Assembly (NCBI RefSeq): GCF_021018805.1
Contig: NC_086248.1
Location: forward strand, 100,153,239 to 100,217,238
Direction: 5' to 3'
DNA: 64,000 bases
Source: Prinia subflava
Lineage: Eukaryota > Chordata > Aves > Passeriformes > Cisticolidae
Shown here in pieces: positions 1 to 11,275 of the stretch (the first letter of the stretch is position 1; each line of letters begins with the position of its first letter). Made by a program: the position numbers and the translations under genes. The notes under the pieces were generated by a model. The model was not told the origin of the DNA. It was given only the letters and a program-made list of their open reading frames with translations, and ran no database searches.

Positions 1-1068
1 AATATTATTACACAACTCAGAGAAAATAAATGTATACCCTTTGATTGGGACCAAGATTGATTTGACCGTGATGCTGCTACTTTTGGAAACCAATTTTCTT
101 AATCACATAGTGCTCTTTATGAAACAGCTCATTTATAGATTCTTCTCCTTTTGTAAATGGAGGCAAGGTCAGCTACTCTTTAGCACAATATATTCAACTA
201 TGTCCATGCCTAAGAGAGAAGGACTGAAAGAAAATCCTCTCTATGGAAAACACATTATACACCCCATTTCAACAGTGCATTATACATCAGTGTTTCAATA
301 TATTAAATAATCTACATGATACAGTGGTCCATATTATGTATCATGTATTCATTGCCCTGCACCAGTTCCAGATTCTGTTCCACAGAATAGTATAATGCCA
401 CTCTCGGTTCTTGTCCTGCATTGCTTTATTTCAGCTCGTATTACTTCATTCTACATATAGTCCTTTCTCTATTATGGCAGAGTTGTAATATGTGAATCAC
501 CATAACTGTGATATCCTCTCAGTATCTATCGAGTGGTAGGTCCCTTTCCTTGTGCAAAATTACAAAATGAGCCAAGACAAAATGTTACAGGGCTACCACA
601 TGCATCTTCAACACACATTTCCATAGCTGGGTTTTTACTTATATCGTTCACCTTCAGGGCATGCATTCATAAAGCAAACAAGAGGTAAACTGTTTCATGT
701 GAAGTAAATATTTTAAGAGGAACTGATTTCTGCAAGTATTCTTCAAAAGTAAGTATCAGAGCCCAGTGTTGTTGTATGTTAATAAGTAGGGAATAATCTA
801 TGAATAACTATTTCATGAATAACCAGGACCTCATTAGAATTATGAGTCATGGAATATGGATTAGGTGAATGAATCTTTTAGTAGTAATACACCTTGGGAC
901 CTTGTATAAAAGACCACCTTTCCTCAGAAAGGAATAATTTCTCGAGCCACAGCTTCTTCTGGAGCCACTGTGAGTAAAATGATGCTGAAAAATACAATCC
1001 CAGGCAAGGACTGAATAAAGGAGAAAAAGGACAAAATATGGTAAACTGGAATAGAATGGAAAAAGTAA
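1..1068. other. Intronic sequence, nothing recognised
   Basis: AT-rich non-repetitive DNA with only short frames. No repeat family, RNA gene or exon was recognised. Confidence 0.6.
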
Positions 1069-1405
1069 TAGAATCATAGAATGGTTCAGATTGGAAGAGA
1101 CCTACAAGTCATTTAGTTCCAAATTCCCTGCCATGGGAATTTAGCAAGGAACTAGACTAGGTTGCTCAGGTTCTCATCCAGCCTGCTCTTGAACACTTCC
1201 AGGGATGAGGCATCCACAGGTCCTCTGGACAGCCTCTCCCAGTGCTTCACCACCCTCACAGTAAATCTAGCCTAAATTTCCCTCTTTCAGTCTGAACCCA
1301 TTTCTCCTGGTCCTGTGACTGTAGTTCCTGAAGAATCCATCTCCAGTTTCCTTGCAGAACCCCTTCAGAAACTGGAAAGCTATTACTGGGTCTCCATGCA
1401 ATTAG
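1069..1405 (-). mobile_element. CR1 LINE fragment (3' end)
   Basis: The plus strand starts with the reverse complement of the CR1 tail (GAATCATAGAATGG). It continues through the typical avian CR1 3' region: a GGAAGAGACC-like stretch, a 'cctgctcttgaacacttcc' stretch and a CAGTGCTTCACCACCCTCACAG stretch. It is therefore a minus-strand, 5'-truncated CR1. Divergence is moderate. The upper boundary is approximate. Confidence 0.9.
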
Positions 1406-4400
1406 ACTTTTATTTGTCTGTCTAATTAGAATAGATAGTTTTTGACTCAAGTAAACCCCATTCAAGTGGGGGAATGTTTAGTGACTTAGCCCAGTAATTT
1501 TTTGAAGATTTGCAGATGGAATAAAAAAAGGAATATAACCATTTCTGTATTCTTTTCCTAATCTTTATTTCTCAGCTCCTGCCTGGTGAAAACAGTTTCT
1601 AAAAATGCTTGAGAAAGAGAAGGCTGAATATAGCCCCTTCTAAACTCAAACTCCTCTGCAAATCTAGATGGGATTTCACCATAAAATAGAGCTTTGCAGC
1701 TCTCAGTCTTCCAAGTCTATACATTCTGCTCTCAGCAAGAGCAAAGATTAATTAATCTAGCTAGAGTCTTCCATTTTGGCAAACTTTTGGAGAAAAAACT
1801 GTTATTAGCTTTAGATACTTTTAATTACAAGTTTAATAGATGATCAAAGACAAAGGGCATTCCTCAGATCCTTCAGTTTTTAAAAAAATAACGAAGTCTT
1901 TGATTAACACAGATTTAAAGTAAAATGATTAATTTAATTTAAAGCAAAATGATTAATTACAGCCAAGACATTGTCAATCTTAGGCTAATAACCATTTCTT
2001 CTAACACTTAAACATGACAAAACCTCCTGTACCAAAAAGCTAAGGCTGGCTGGACTAGCAATTAAAGAGCTGCCCCAACTTTGCTAATGTGGCTCATGCA
2101 TTTCAAATCCCAATTCCTTACAAAAATTATCTAATCAAGTTTGCAGACAGGAATTGTCTACTAAAAACACAAACCAACACTCAACCAGAGATGTAATTCC
2201 ATAACAGGTCAACAGAGAGCATTTATACAGGGAAACAATAAAAGAATAGGCATAATTTATATTTATTTAGTTAGTGAATTTTGAACCAACAAGACTCAAA
2301 TTCTTTATTTCATAAAAAAATATTTCACAAATCTGCACATGTCCTCCTGTGCCCATGCTTAATTCACTAGTTTAAGGGAGCTGGTTTTAAGATACATCTA
2401 GAAGGAAAAAAAGGGTTTATTTTCCTGTGTTTTATAAAGCTGTTTTGAAAAATTGTTCTCCAATGAACCGATGGAGATATTCAAAACAAGTAGCAAATAC
2501 TTTTACTAGAAGGTACTAGAGAAGTTTTTTTTCTTCCTGACACAAGAAGTCTCTAAGACTGAAGTTTGCTTTCTGAAAGCTCTCCTCACTGTTTAGGCAT
2601 GGCTAACATTAAATGGTATTGTCATGACATTGAGATGAGACATGGAATGGTACCAAAGAAATTCATAGCATTAAATTTCTATCATTTTATGTTCTGTGCA
2701 ATGTCCCTATTTTTTCCCTTATTGCCATCATGATGAGTGCTAAAAGGTACTAAACTATTTCACTATAAAATACAAATTCAAATATCCTCATATTTTCATA
2801 GCACACAATCATATACTCCTCTATTTTCTTTTACAGAATAGCTAGCCCGGTTTTTACGATGATAATTGGCCACAGGCTTGAGGATCACCTACCATTTAAT
2901 CTAAAAAAGGAGGTGGAAAGTTTGGAACCAAATGAGGTATCTGAGAGAAAAAAGCAACAACTCCTCTCCGAAGAGCTAAGACTTCCTGATGGAGCTGAAA
3001 TGCCTGTCCTTCAGACTGAGCACAGGAACAAAAATGGATCGCTTTCAATTAATCCCCTTTGTCACTCTGCCATGCCAAAGATGCAACCCCGAGTGTTAAA
3101 GAATCATTAAAGCACAGGGATCTGATGTCTTTCAAAAGCAATAAATCACTAACTATAGCCAAATTTATTCTAAAACTTTCACATACTGTGCTCTGGTAGT
3201 CATACAGATCCAGCTCTTGCTACATGAGTGTAGACTTAGATTGCAACCATCATGTACAAATTCCAGTTAGATTTATATTCCAAAAACTAATTTCACCTGA
3301 AAAGTACCACATTTATGATTTTTGAAGTCACGGTTATACCTTAAGACAAGATTGCACCTGCCAAGAAAAGATGAGATTGCAACTGCGGTGAAAAGAACAA
3401 TGCAGAGAAATTCAGAAAAAGCACAGGAGGAATGTCACACATTTTGTAAGATCGTGGGAACAATTCCCACCTTTCTGGCTGAAGCTGAGGCAGCAGAGGC
3501 TCTGCCATGTTCCCAACAGGTCAAGTGGACTGTGCTGCACAGGGTACACCTTGCAGACTCAGGGGAGCTTCTTACCCCTGCAGTTATCTCACCTCTGATT
3601 CCTACGGCCTGAACCCATCTCCAGGGACTGAAGGATGTAACAGCTTTTGATGAAACTATCAAAGATCCGAGGCTGAAGCAGCAGCAGGGCACTTAGCAGC
3701 TTTTCAGGCAGCAGTCATGAGTGGATGGTACAGTTTTAGTCACATCTATTCATGTCCCTTTCAGGATTTACTACACGTGGATCTAGGTCATATCACCTAC
3801 ACCTTAGCATCAGCTCAGGAAGAAAGAATGCTCTCTAAAGCCTTAATATGTGCAGAAAACACCTGTGTTTATGAAAAACAATGGTTCTCATCAGCGTACA
3901 GCAGTATCTGCTACCGTAAGGAAATCCATCAAAAATTATTATCTAGTTTAGGACAAAGCAGCCTTTTATAGACCGTAAGTGTAACTGGAACACACATAAC
4001 TTATTCCAATTAGCTGGAAGTCCTGACATAGCAGGTGGCAGCAGTGCATCCATTACTATAATGTGGAAAATATATGGTGCATGGCAACAGGCAGATGTAT
4101 TTGTCTTGATTATGGAACCTGGAAACATCACTTTCTATCCTATCTGCTGTGGAATAATAATTTTTTCTGACCCTCAAATGGAAATGAGCCTTTAACAACA
4201 TACACAGGTGATACTTTCATGTTTCCTCTGCTAAATGAATATCAGGGCTACAAGTCTTCCATGGACACTTAAACACCCATTACAAGAGAATTTGATTGTG
4301 AACGCAAAGAAGAAAAAAAGCCCAAAAAGAATTTTAGGTTATACAGGCACTTAGAAATTCCCCAAGCTAAAGGAGGGAAAAGATCCTTCTTTTACCACAG

Positions 4401-5333
4401 TACACAGGGTAACAGTAGTGCATGCACTAATAGCACATGTGAAATTATAAACCTTTGTCTGCCTTCTGGAAACAGTAATTATTTGTCATTATTGCTCTGA
4501 ACCCATGCTGCAATTACAGGTTTGCCTCTAGTCAATTCAGCCAAAAGAGATCTGGATCTAAACTCAGCCTGTCTTCTCAAACATGCTTCTGTGTCAATGA
4601 GAGATATAAACACAGCAGCTACTTCATCATTCCCACCACAGATACCTAAAATGTGAGATCCAACATGATTAACCAGATTCATGTTTTACTATATTCTATT
4701 GTTAGAAGAACAAAACAAAACCAAAAAAAAACCCAAACAAAACCAAACAAAAACAATTAAAAAACACAAACAAAAAAAACCACCACCACCACAAAAAGCC
4801 AGTTGCAATTGGAAATGAGGAATATCTGCACAGTCATGACATTATAATCCCTGAAGAAATAATATCCTGATGTTGTTGCTGACCCTTTGGCTTAACCATA
4901 TTTTAAAGCAGTGGATGACACCTTTGCAAATGCCTGACCTAAGAAAAGATATGTAAATCCCTTTCTAAATAATAACTATGGAATATTATTCCTTACTCAT
5001 TCATTCATGAAATATCTTACTCAAGATTGTTACCAGCCCTACAGGAGGCAGAGAGGAATTTTTAATTTACCAATGGGGAGCCTGATAAAAGCTGGCACTA
5101 AAACTCCCCACTCCTGCCCTGGTCAAATACTCCATGGGAATACAGTTGTGCAATTACTTGGGACACACAAAAGCTAAAATCACATCTCTATATACAAAGG
5201 CAGCTTTTGAGAGAAGACACAGGTAAATAAAATCCATTTGTTCAGGATACAGGAGATCAGAATCTGGCTCATTAAACATTTCAGCAGAATATCTACCTTA
5301 GCTATCTTAATAATGTCTTATTGTCTTAAAGCA
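1406..5333. other. Intronic sequence with one A/C-rich tract
   Basis: AT-rich single-copy-looking sequence. The only clear structure is the A/C tract at 4711-4797. Frames near 2859-3110, 3322-3612 and 4479-4682 show no family resemblance and are treated as chance. Confidence 0.55.
4711..4797 (+). repeat. A/C-rich low-complexity tract
   Basis: Runs of A broken by C, CC or CCC, ending in a short (CCA)n run. One of several similar tracts in the window. Confidence 0.85.
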
Positions 5334-5886
5334 TGAATTGGTTTTGGCTGGAATAGTTTAATTTCTTTCTAGTATTTGCTATTGGGCTGTGGTTTTGGAT
5401 TTGTGCTGCAAACAGTGTTGGTAATTCAGGGATGTTTTGGTTATTTCTGAGCAAGGCTAACACAGAGTTGAGGCCTTTGCTTCTCATCCCCCCCCCACCA
5501 GCAAGCAGGGACTTGGGAAGGGGCACAGCTGGGACAGCTAAATGTCCAAAAGGACATTCCATACCCTATGGCATCACACTCAGCATATTAAGCTAGGGGA
5601 AGAAGGAGGAAGAGAGGGATATTTGGAGGGATGGTGTTGTCTTCCCAAGTCACTGTCACATGTGATGGAGCCTTGCTGTCCAGGGCATGAACACCTGTCT
5701 GACCTTGGGAATAAGTGGACAAAGGCCCTTGGCTTGCTTTGCTTGCATGCATGACTTTTACCTTACTTATTAAACTGTCTTTATCTCACACAAAGGGTTT
5801 TGTCCCTTCAGCTTTCCTGATTCTCTCCCTCATGCCACTGGTGGTGAGTGAGTGCCTTGCTTGGTGCCTGGGTTTGAACCATGACA
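5334..5886 (+). mobile_element. Solo LTR of an avian ERVL-type endogenous retrovirus
   Basis: About 550 bases match, in order, the layout I know for avian ERVL LTRs. There is a TTGGTTTTGGCTGGAATAG-like start, a poly-C/CCACCAGCAAGCAGGG block near 5488-5510, and GGACATTCCATACCCTATGG near 5550. A GGGGAAGAAGGAGG block follows, then a GTCTTCCCAAGTCACTGTCA block. The end region carries ATTAAACTGTCTTTATCTCA and GATTCTCTCCCTCATGCCAC blocks, and it closes with a CCATGACA-like end. ATTAAA at 5769-5774 is the likely polyadenylation signal. No viral genes flank it, so it looks like a recombined solo LTR. No clean target duplication is visible. Confidence 0.85.
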
Positions 5887-7220
5887 CAATCCTTATTGAA
5901 AGGAAAATATACACACACAAATACATCCATATACACACAGGGGCATGACTGAAGCCTAGTCTGTTTCAAAAAGCCCATAATTTTGAATCCAGCACAAGTT
6001 TCCAAAGATGACAGGCTAAGGCAGCTGAAGGTTTATTATAGAAGCAGGAAACTATCTTAAGAAGGGAATGGTATTATTGGTGGTGAAACTGGAGTGTCTG
6101 ATATGTCCACACAATCCCACAGATAGTCTGCCTCCTCTGTGGACTCTGCTCTCCTTCAAGGTTCCCAACTTATCATATTTACCACTCCTGAAAATGACTG
6201 ATTTGGCCCTTATGTAGGTGTATTTTCAGAAAAACATATTTACATAGGAGGCAAAGCATTACTTTCTTCTCTCAATAAAGAATGATTGGTAAAACAAAAG
6301 TTATAACCTATTTTTCATTTAAAGTCATCTTCTCTGATAGGGACTGGAAAAAAGACCAAGAATTCTAAGTATAATCATTTTATTTCACATGCATGAATTA
6401 GTATATGGGACAGCTAAATGCCAACTGGTATCATCATCATGCCTACCAAGTTAAAACACAGTGTTTTGTTATCCTTACTAACCATTTGCGGGGGAAATTT
6501 TAATTCCGAAAGCAAAAGTGGCCTGTCAAAAATACTCTGTTATAAGAAATTTTAAAAGAAGAGACAGGAAATGTTCGTGCATATTGTTCATTTAAAGAAA
6601 AAAAAGAAAGACGGTGCTGCAGAAGATAACAAAAATTATGCATAAGTAGAGGTCCATGCTAACTTTCAGCAAGGCTTTAGCCTGTTGTTTTCATTTATAT
6701 TTAAAATACAAAGACATTTTAATTAAATTAGCATTTATATAAAGAGTTCCTAAATTAATGGAACATTTAAGAAATACCCAGCATATAAAATTACATCCTT
6801 TAAATTGCTAAAACACCTGGATAGTATTTCAGTATGTTTAGCTTTCACCTCAGGGATATTTTATTTGCCTGTCTGGGAAATAGTGTTTACCCTTTACAGT
6901 TTTTATCCACTAAAGACTCCATTGCTACATAATATTCCCAGGAACATAAAACAAGCAGCAGTGAAGGTTCTTTGTCTCCTTTCTTAAATTAAACAGCACT
7001 GCCCATATCTTGTTAGGCATTTGCTTCCCTCCCCAGTTACCATCTGGGGGTGCTGGTCAGGCTGGAAGGAGAGGTGTAGCTCACTGACACACCAGTAATG
7101 GTCTCATGGTTCTAGAATTTGTAGCAATGAAGAGGAAGTTTTATCCACTGGTGCAATCACACTTTTGTTTAGATAACTCTCACTGACATTTGAAGAGCCC
7201 TGCTATTGAAGCAGCCCTCT
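5887..7220. other. Intronic sequence between the two LTRs
   Basis: AT-rich, with no retroviral gag, pol or env similarity, so the two LTRs do not bracket one provirus; they also lie in opposite orientations. Nothing else is recognised. Confidence 0.55.
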
Positions 7221-7710
7221 TGTTAGAGGGTAGAAGTGAGCCAAGACACAGACTTCTTGTTCATTACAGCATGAAAAGGGTCCTGGTTTATTCCTCTTTA
7301 CAGTTCAGCCATCCTGACTCCAACCATTCACTGACTCTGGCTGCAGCAAAATCCTGCTGTAGATTTCCCTTGCAGCCTCTGACTGCTGGTTATTTACTGC
7401 TAAACTCTTGACTGCAGGGATCAGTTTGCAGGCTCTGACTGCAGCTTTCACCCAGCTAGACTGTGACTGCAGTCTCCAATGACAGGTTCTAACTGCAGAT
7501 CCAGAGTGACCTCACAGCAGTGATTCTCTCTCCTCATGGTCCTCATGTTCATGAACCCCCATGATGATCCCTTCACCACATAACCCACTCCCTTTTATCA
7601 CATTACCTTTACTGGCTACAGCTGTGACTCATCAGGGCCAGGCTGTGTGGGGTAACTAACACAGCTGTTGCTTAGCAGGGGTGAGGTCACCTGTATTCCC
7701 TTCTCCTACA
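7221..7710 (-). mobile_element. Probable solo LTR (second, unclassified endogenous retrovirus)
   Basis: Read on the minus strand, the unit starts TGTAGGAGAAGGG and ends TAGAGGG-complementary ...CTCTAACA, giving TG...CA ends with imperfect inverted termini. A GATAAAAG TATA-like box lies near 7592-7599, and AATAAA (reverse complement TTTATT at 7287-7292) sits shortly before the end, as in an LTR. Flanks show CCCT on both sides (7215-7218 and 7711-7714), a weak trace of a target duplication. Base composition differs from the AT-rich surroundings. Family not identified. Confidence 0.55.
7315..7510 (+). repeat. Short repeated motif (TGACTGCAG-like) inside the LTR
   Basis: The motif TGACTGC(A/T)G or a close variant recurs about every 25-40 bases: CTGACTGCTG, TTGACTGCAGG, CTGACTGCAGC, GTGACTGCAGT and CTAACTGCAGA. 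This suggests an internal tandem expansion, now degenerate. Confidence 0.6.
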
Positions 7711-10594
7711 CCCTGAGTCTTCAACAGATCTGCCAGCACAAATGCTTTAAAACTTCCTGGAAGGTGTGGTCATGAAACACTGCAGAATACAGCTTCCAAC
7801 TGTCTCTGTCAGGAGAGGATCTGATCTAGATGTTTCTGACCATGGTCAGCAGCATCCCCTGTATCTCCTGGTTCAGACACACCTGGGGCCAGGCCTGATG
7901 AAAAGACCTGATAGCTGTGGCTTGGCCACACTTTGAGCTGGTGAGGACTTGGCTCATTCAATCACATTCAATGTATGAACACAGGATGCAGAAACTTCAT
8001 ACAAAGTTAAAGTTCACATTTCATTTTTTATCAGGGAACTGGAGAGTCCTCGTCTTTCAAATCTGTTACAATCTTGAATTCCATTGCCTGGAAAACTACT
8101 AGTAAGACATGAACTTACTCAGAAATTGTAATTGTTTTTCCCCCTACCCCAATTTAATACACTTTATCAGATAATTAAAACTGCAAAGCTGCAAGGTGAA
8201 TGTTCTAAAGGGTCTTTGGCTGACTGACTGCAAAAGAAAATACAGAGGCCATGATTTAGAAATAAGATAGAATGGCTGAACATGGCAATATATCCTGATT
8301 TCTTTAAAAGGGTTATCTATAAATATTAGATATACACCAATACATTTTAACTACTATACCTTCATTGTGCATATTTAACTCCTTGACAATTATTCAATAT
8401 AACTGAGAACATTTGGATTGATGTCTCTGCTGAAATCAAAAACAAGAAACCTTTTATATATTGCTAAGTACTGTACAAGAATATTTAATGGGCTTCAGTG
8501 AAGATGTAACTAGGGTATATCTAAGATAATGGAATAAGCTGTCCTCTAGCTCTGTTTATTAGGAAATACATCATTATTAAATCTTAATCCATTCCATAAG
8601 AAAAGAAGCAAAGGAGGAATAACTAGTAAGACAAATAGCCTTATTAGAGGAAGATCTAAGAATACCTTTATTTCAAAATTGGATTAGAGGTATGACAGAC
8701 TGTGCCATATAGCAAAAAAAAGTCTGTGCCATTTATCAAGGAATCTAAAATTTGATAAAATGCATGTGTGTGCAGAAGGATCATTTCATAAACACATTTA
8801 AGTGAATATGATAAAATAAATTGAGCCTATGGACATGTGCTGAATAATTATTTATGATAGCAGTAAAATGTGATGGTGGCATTTATTATTTCAGGGTTTT
8901 CTCCATGACAGGTAATGGGGTTTTTTTCCTTTTTAATTATGATTCAGTACTGCATCTTTATTTTTAGTTTTTCTGCTGCATATATGCACTGAACCTATAC
9001 TGTATGAAAAAAAAAAATTTTAAAAATGCCTCACGAAATTAAAAACTTAATACTACACTGCAAATCTAGAGCTTGAAAAAACATCTTTCTACATCAGAGA
9101 ATACAAATTGACCTAGTACCTTCAAGATTTACTAAAATATCACATTAACATTATATTTCTATTAGGTAAGAGTAATGTTCCCTGATTTCTCATCTCTTCC
9201 TGCTATGAGTGAAGAAACTTATAAATATGACAAAGAAACAAAAGGACACTGAATTGAATTTTATGCCAAATAACCTTGCTCTGAGGGACTAAAAAGATTT
9301 CATCAGACTTCATCAATGCAGAGAATTTGTAGTGGACAAGTTCCATCCAGAACACTTTGGGGCATATTGTTAGTGTGCATTCAGAAAAACCTGGACTTTT
9401 AGGGACAACCTTCAGCCCCATCCTCTTGCAAATCTTATTTGCAGTCCCTCCTCTTTACAGAGATTCCCTCATGCCAGTGTAATATGAAAGAGGATTTTAG
9501 TACATGAGGAACAGCTTATTAATTTTACACAGCTCTTGAGCTATTTTGAAACCTACCCCGAAGAGTACTGTCAGCAGTAAAGAGTGATTATTTCCTCAGC
9601 TTTCTTGTCTTTTTCTATTCAATCCATCTGCTTAGCACAATGGGCTCACAACCTCTGATGGAAATTTCTAGATGGCACCAAAATACAAATATTAAAAACT
9701 GTAACATCCACTAAGATAATAAATAAAAGACATGTGACATGACATATTATATATAAAACAAAAAAGAAAACAAAATAAAATTATGAAAGAAAGCTACTGC
9801 TGACCTTCTCTCTGTGACTTGCTGGCTCTTCATATCTGTGGGTATCATGGTAAATCAGACACTCACTGCAAACTAGAAAGCCTTGCCTCGGTTATTGTCA
9901 CAAAAGATGGCCTGTGAAATCATTCTGATGAACTGCTAATTATGCTAACACTAAATGAAAGCAACAAATCCTTCTCAACAAAGCTGTCTTCTTTGAATGA
10001 AATCCTCACCTCATTCACATTCAAGAAAATACTTTCCCTACTGATGCCAACATTCAAATATCCAGAGCAATTACATGGAAAAGGAACATTTAAATGGCAA
10101 ACAGTGTCTGTAAAACAAAATGACAGGAAGTGAAGCCACCAGTTCAATCTCGACTACAATGCATTATGACTGCCCTTCTCACTTAATAGACATCAGATAC
10201 CATGAGCAACTGTAATTACAAGACAAGCAGAGGCCACTATTTAAAGGAACTGCCCCTCTTATGGACACAAAAATGTAAGCAATGATGGGGAGTTTGCAAA
10301 GATTTGACTTATACCAAAAGACAGGCAAGGCTAATCTGTGATGGCACGACAGCTCAAAGTTTGGTGCTCTGGCACACACAAAAATCCATATTTTAGCCCT
10401 TTTCTACATCCAAAATAATTACAGTAGCTCTATAAAAACTAAACAATATAACTGTGTAGTTACTCACTGGGGAGGGGGTGAGGGAAACCGAAATTTTCAC
10501 AGGGAGAGGATATGTCTGTTTATCTTAAACAAAGGTATACTGCCTGCTCAACTCTTCCTTTTCTTCTTGCCCTCTCCCATGTCTTTGCATACCC

Positions 10595-10637
10595 CTTTTT
10601 CTGTTTGTTTTTTGTTTGTTTGCTTGTTTGTTTTTTA
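10595..10637 (+). repeat. T/G-rich (TTTG)n tract
   Basis: TTTG and TTTGC units with a T run at both ends. It is the complement of the A/C tracts found elsewhere. Confidence 0.8.
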
Positions 10638-11213
10638 ACACATGTCAGTTCTGTGAATTCCACAGTGTGACCTAGACAGTAAAGGAAGGGTGGTATTTTT
10701 TCAGTAACTAGCACATTGTTTAATGCTGCTGGACCTTAGCATTGGCACAACAAAATGGAATGAAACGGCAACACAGAACTCGAGCCTTTCATTCCTTTTC
10801 ACATTGCAGGCTGCTGTGTGACTTATGGAGAGACGCTTTTCACATTCAGGTAGGCAAAGCTGTGTGTATTCCTGGGAAAAAAAAAACAAACCACGGCTGC
10901 TCATTAACAAGCACAAGCAAAGGCAGAGCAGAATAATCCTTAACCTGTGCTGTGCTGGTTTTGGTTTGACACACAGCAGAGGGAAGAGCCCTGCCCAAGG
11001 AACTGCTCCCTTCAGGATGACTGGAGCGTGGCATACGCGGAGCCAGCATGGGACCTGCTCTAAGCTGTGCCAGGGGAGAGCAGGGTGTTACACACTCTGG
11101 CCATGCCCCAGATTCAGCTCTCACATCACCAGCAAGTACACAAGGGACACAGAGGGAATTTTCAGGTGGCCAGTCTGGCCAGTGTGTGATTTCTTTGAGT
11201 CATTCAAGAGGAG

Positions 11214-11275
11214 ATGAATGCAAAGCTGATTCACTGTGTCTCAGTTCCTCTCTGTGAAACAGGAATAACCATTCC
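11214..11275 (+). repeat. Possible old MIR-like SINE fragment
   Basis: A stretch reading like CTGTGTCTCAGTTCCTCTCTG then GAAACAGGAATAACC resembles the reverse complement of the MIR body (the region usually written as ...CCTCAGTTTCC...GAAATGGGGATAAT). It is short and diverged, so chance similarity is possible. Confidence 0.3.

Noticed and set aside
2859..3110. Plus-strand frame preceded by a pyrimidine tract and ACAG
   Set aside because: It looks slightly exon-like but has no recognised similarity and lies on the strand opposite NRXN1.
5326..5562. 78-codon minus-strand frame
   Set aside because: Falls within the ERVL-type LTR; it is the reverse strand of noncoding LTR sequence.
5334..7710. 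The two LTRs as ends of one provirus
   Set aside because: They differ in sequence, lie in opposite orientation and have no retroviral genes between them.
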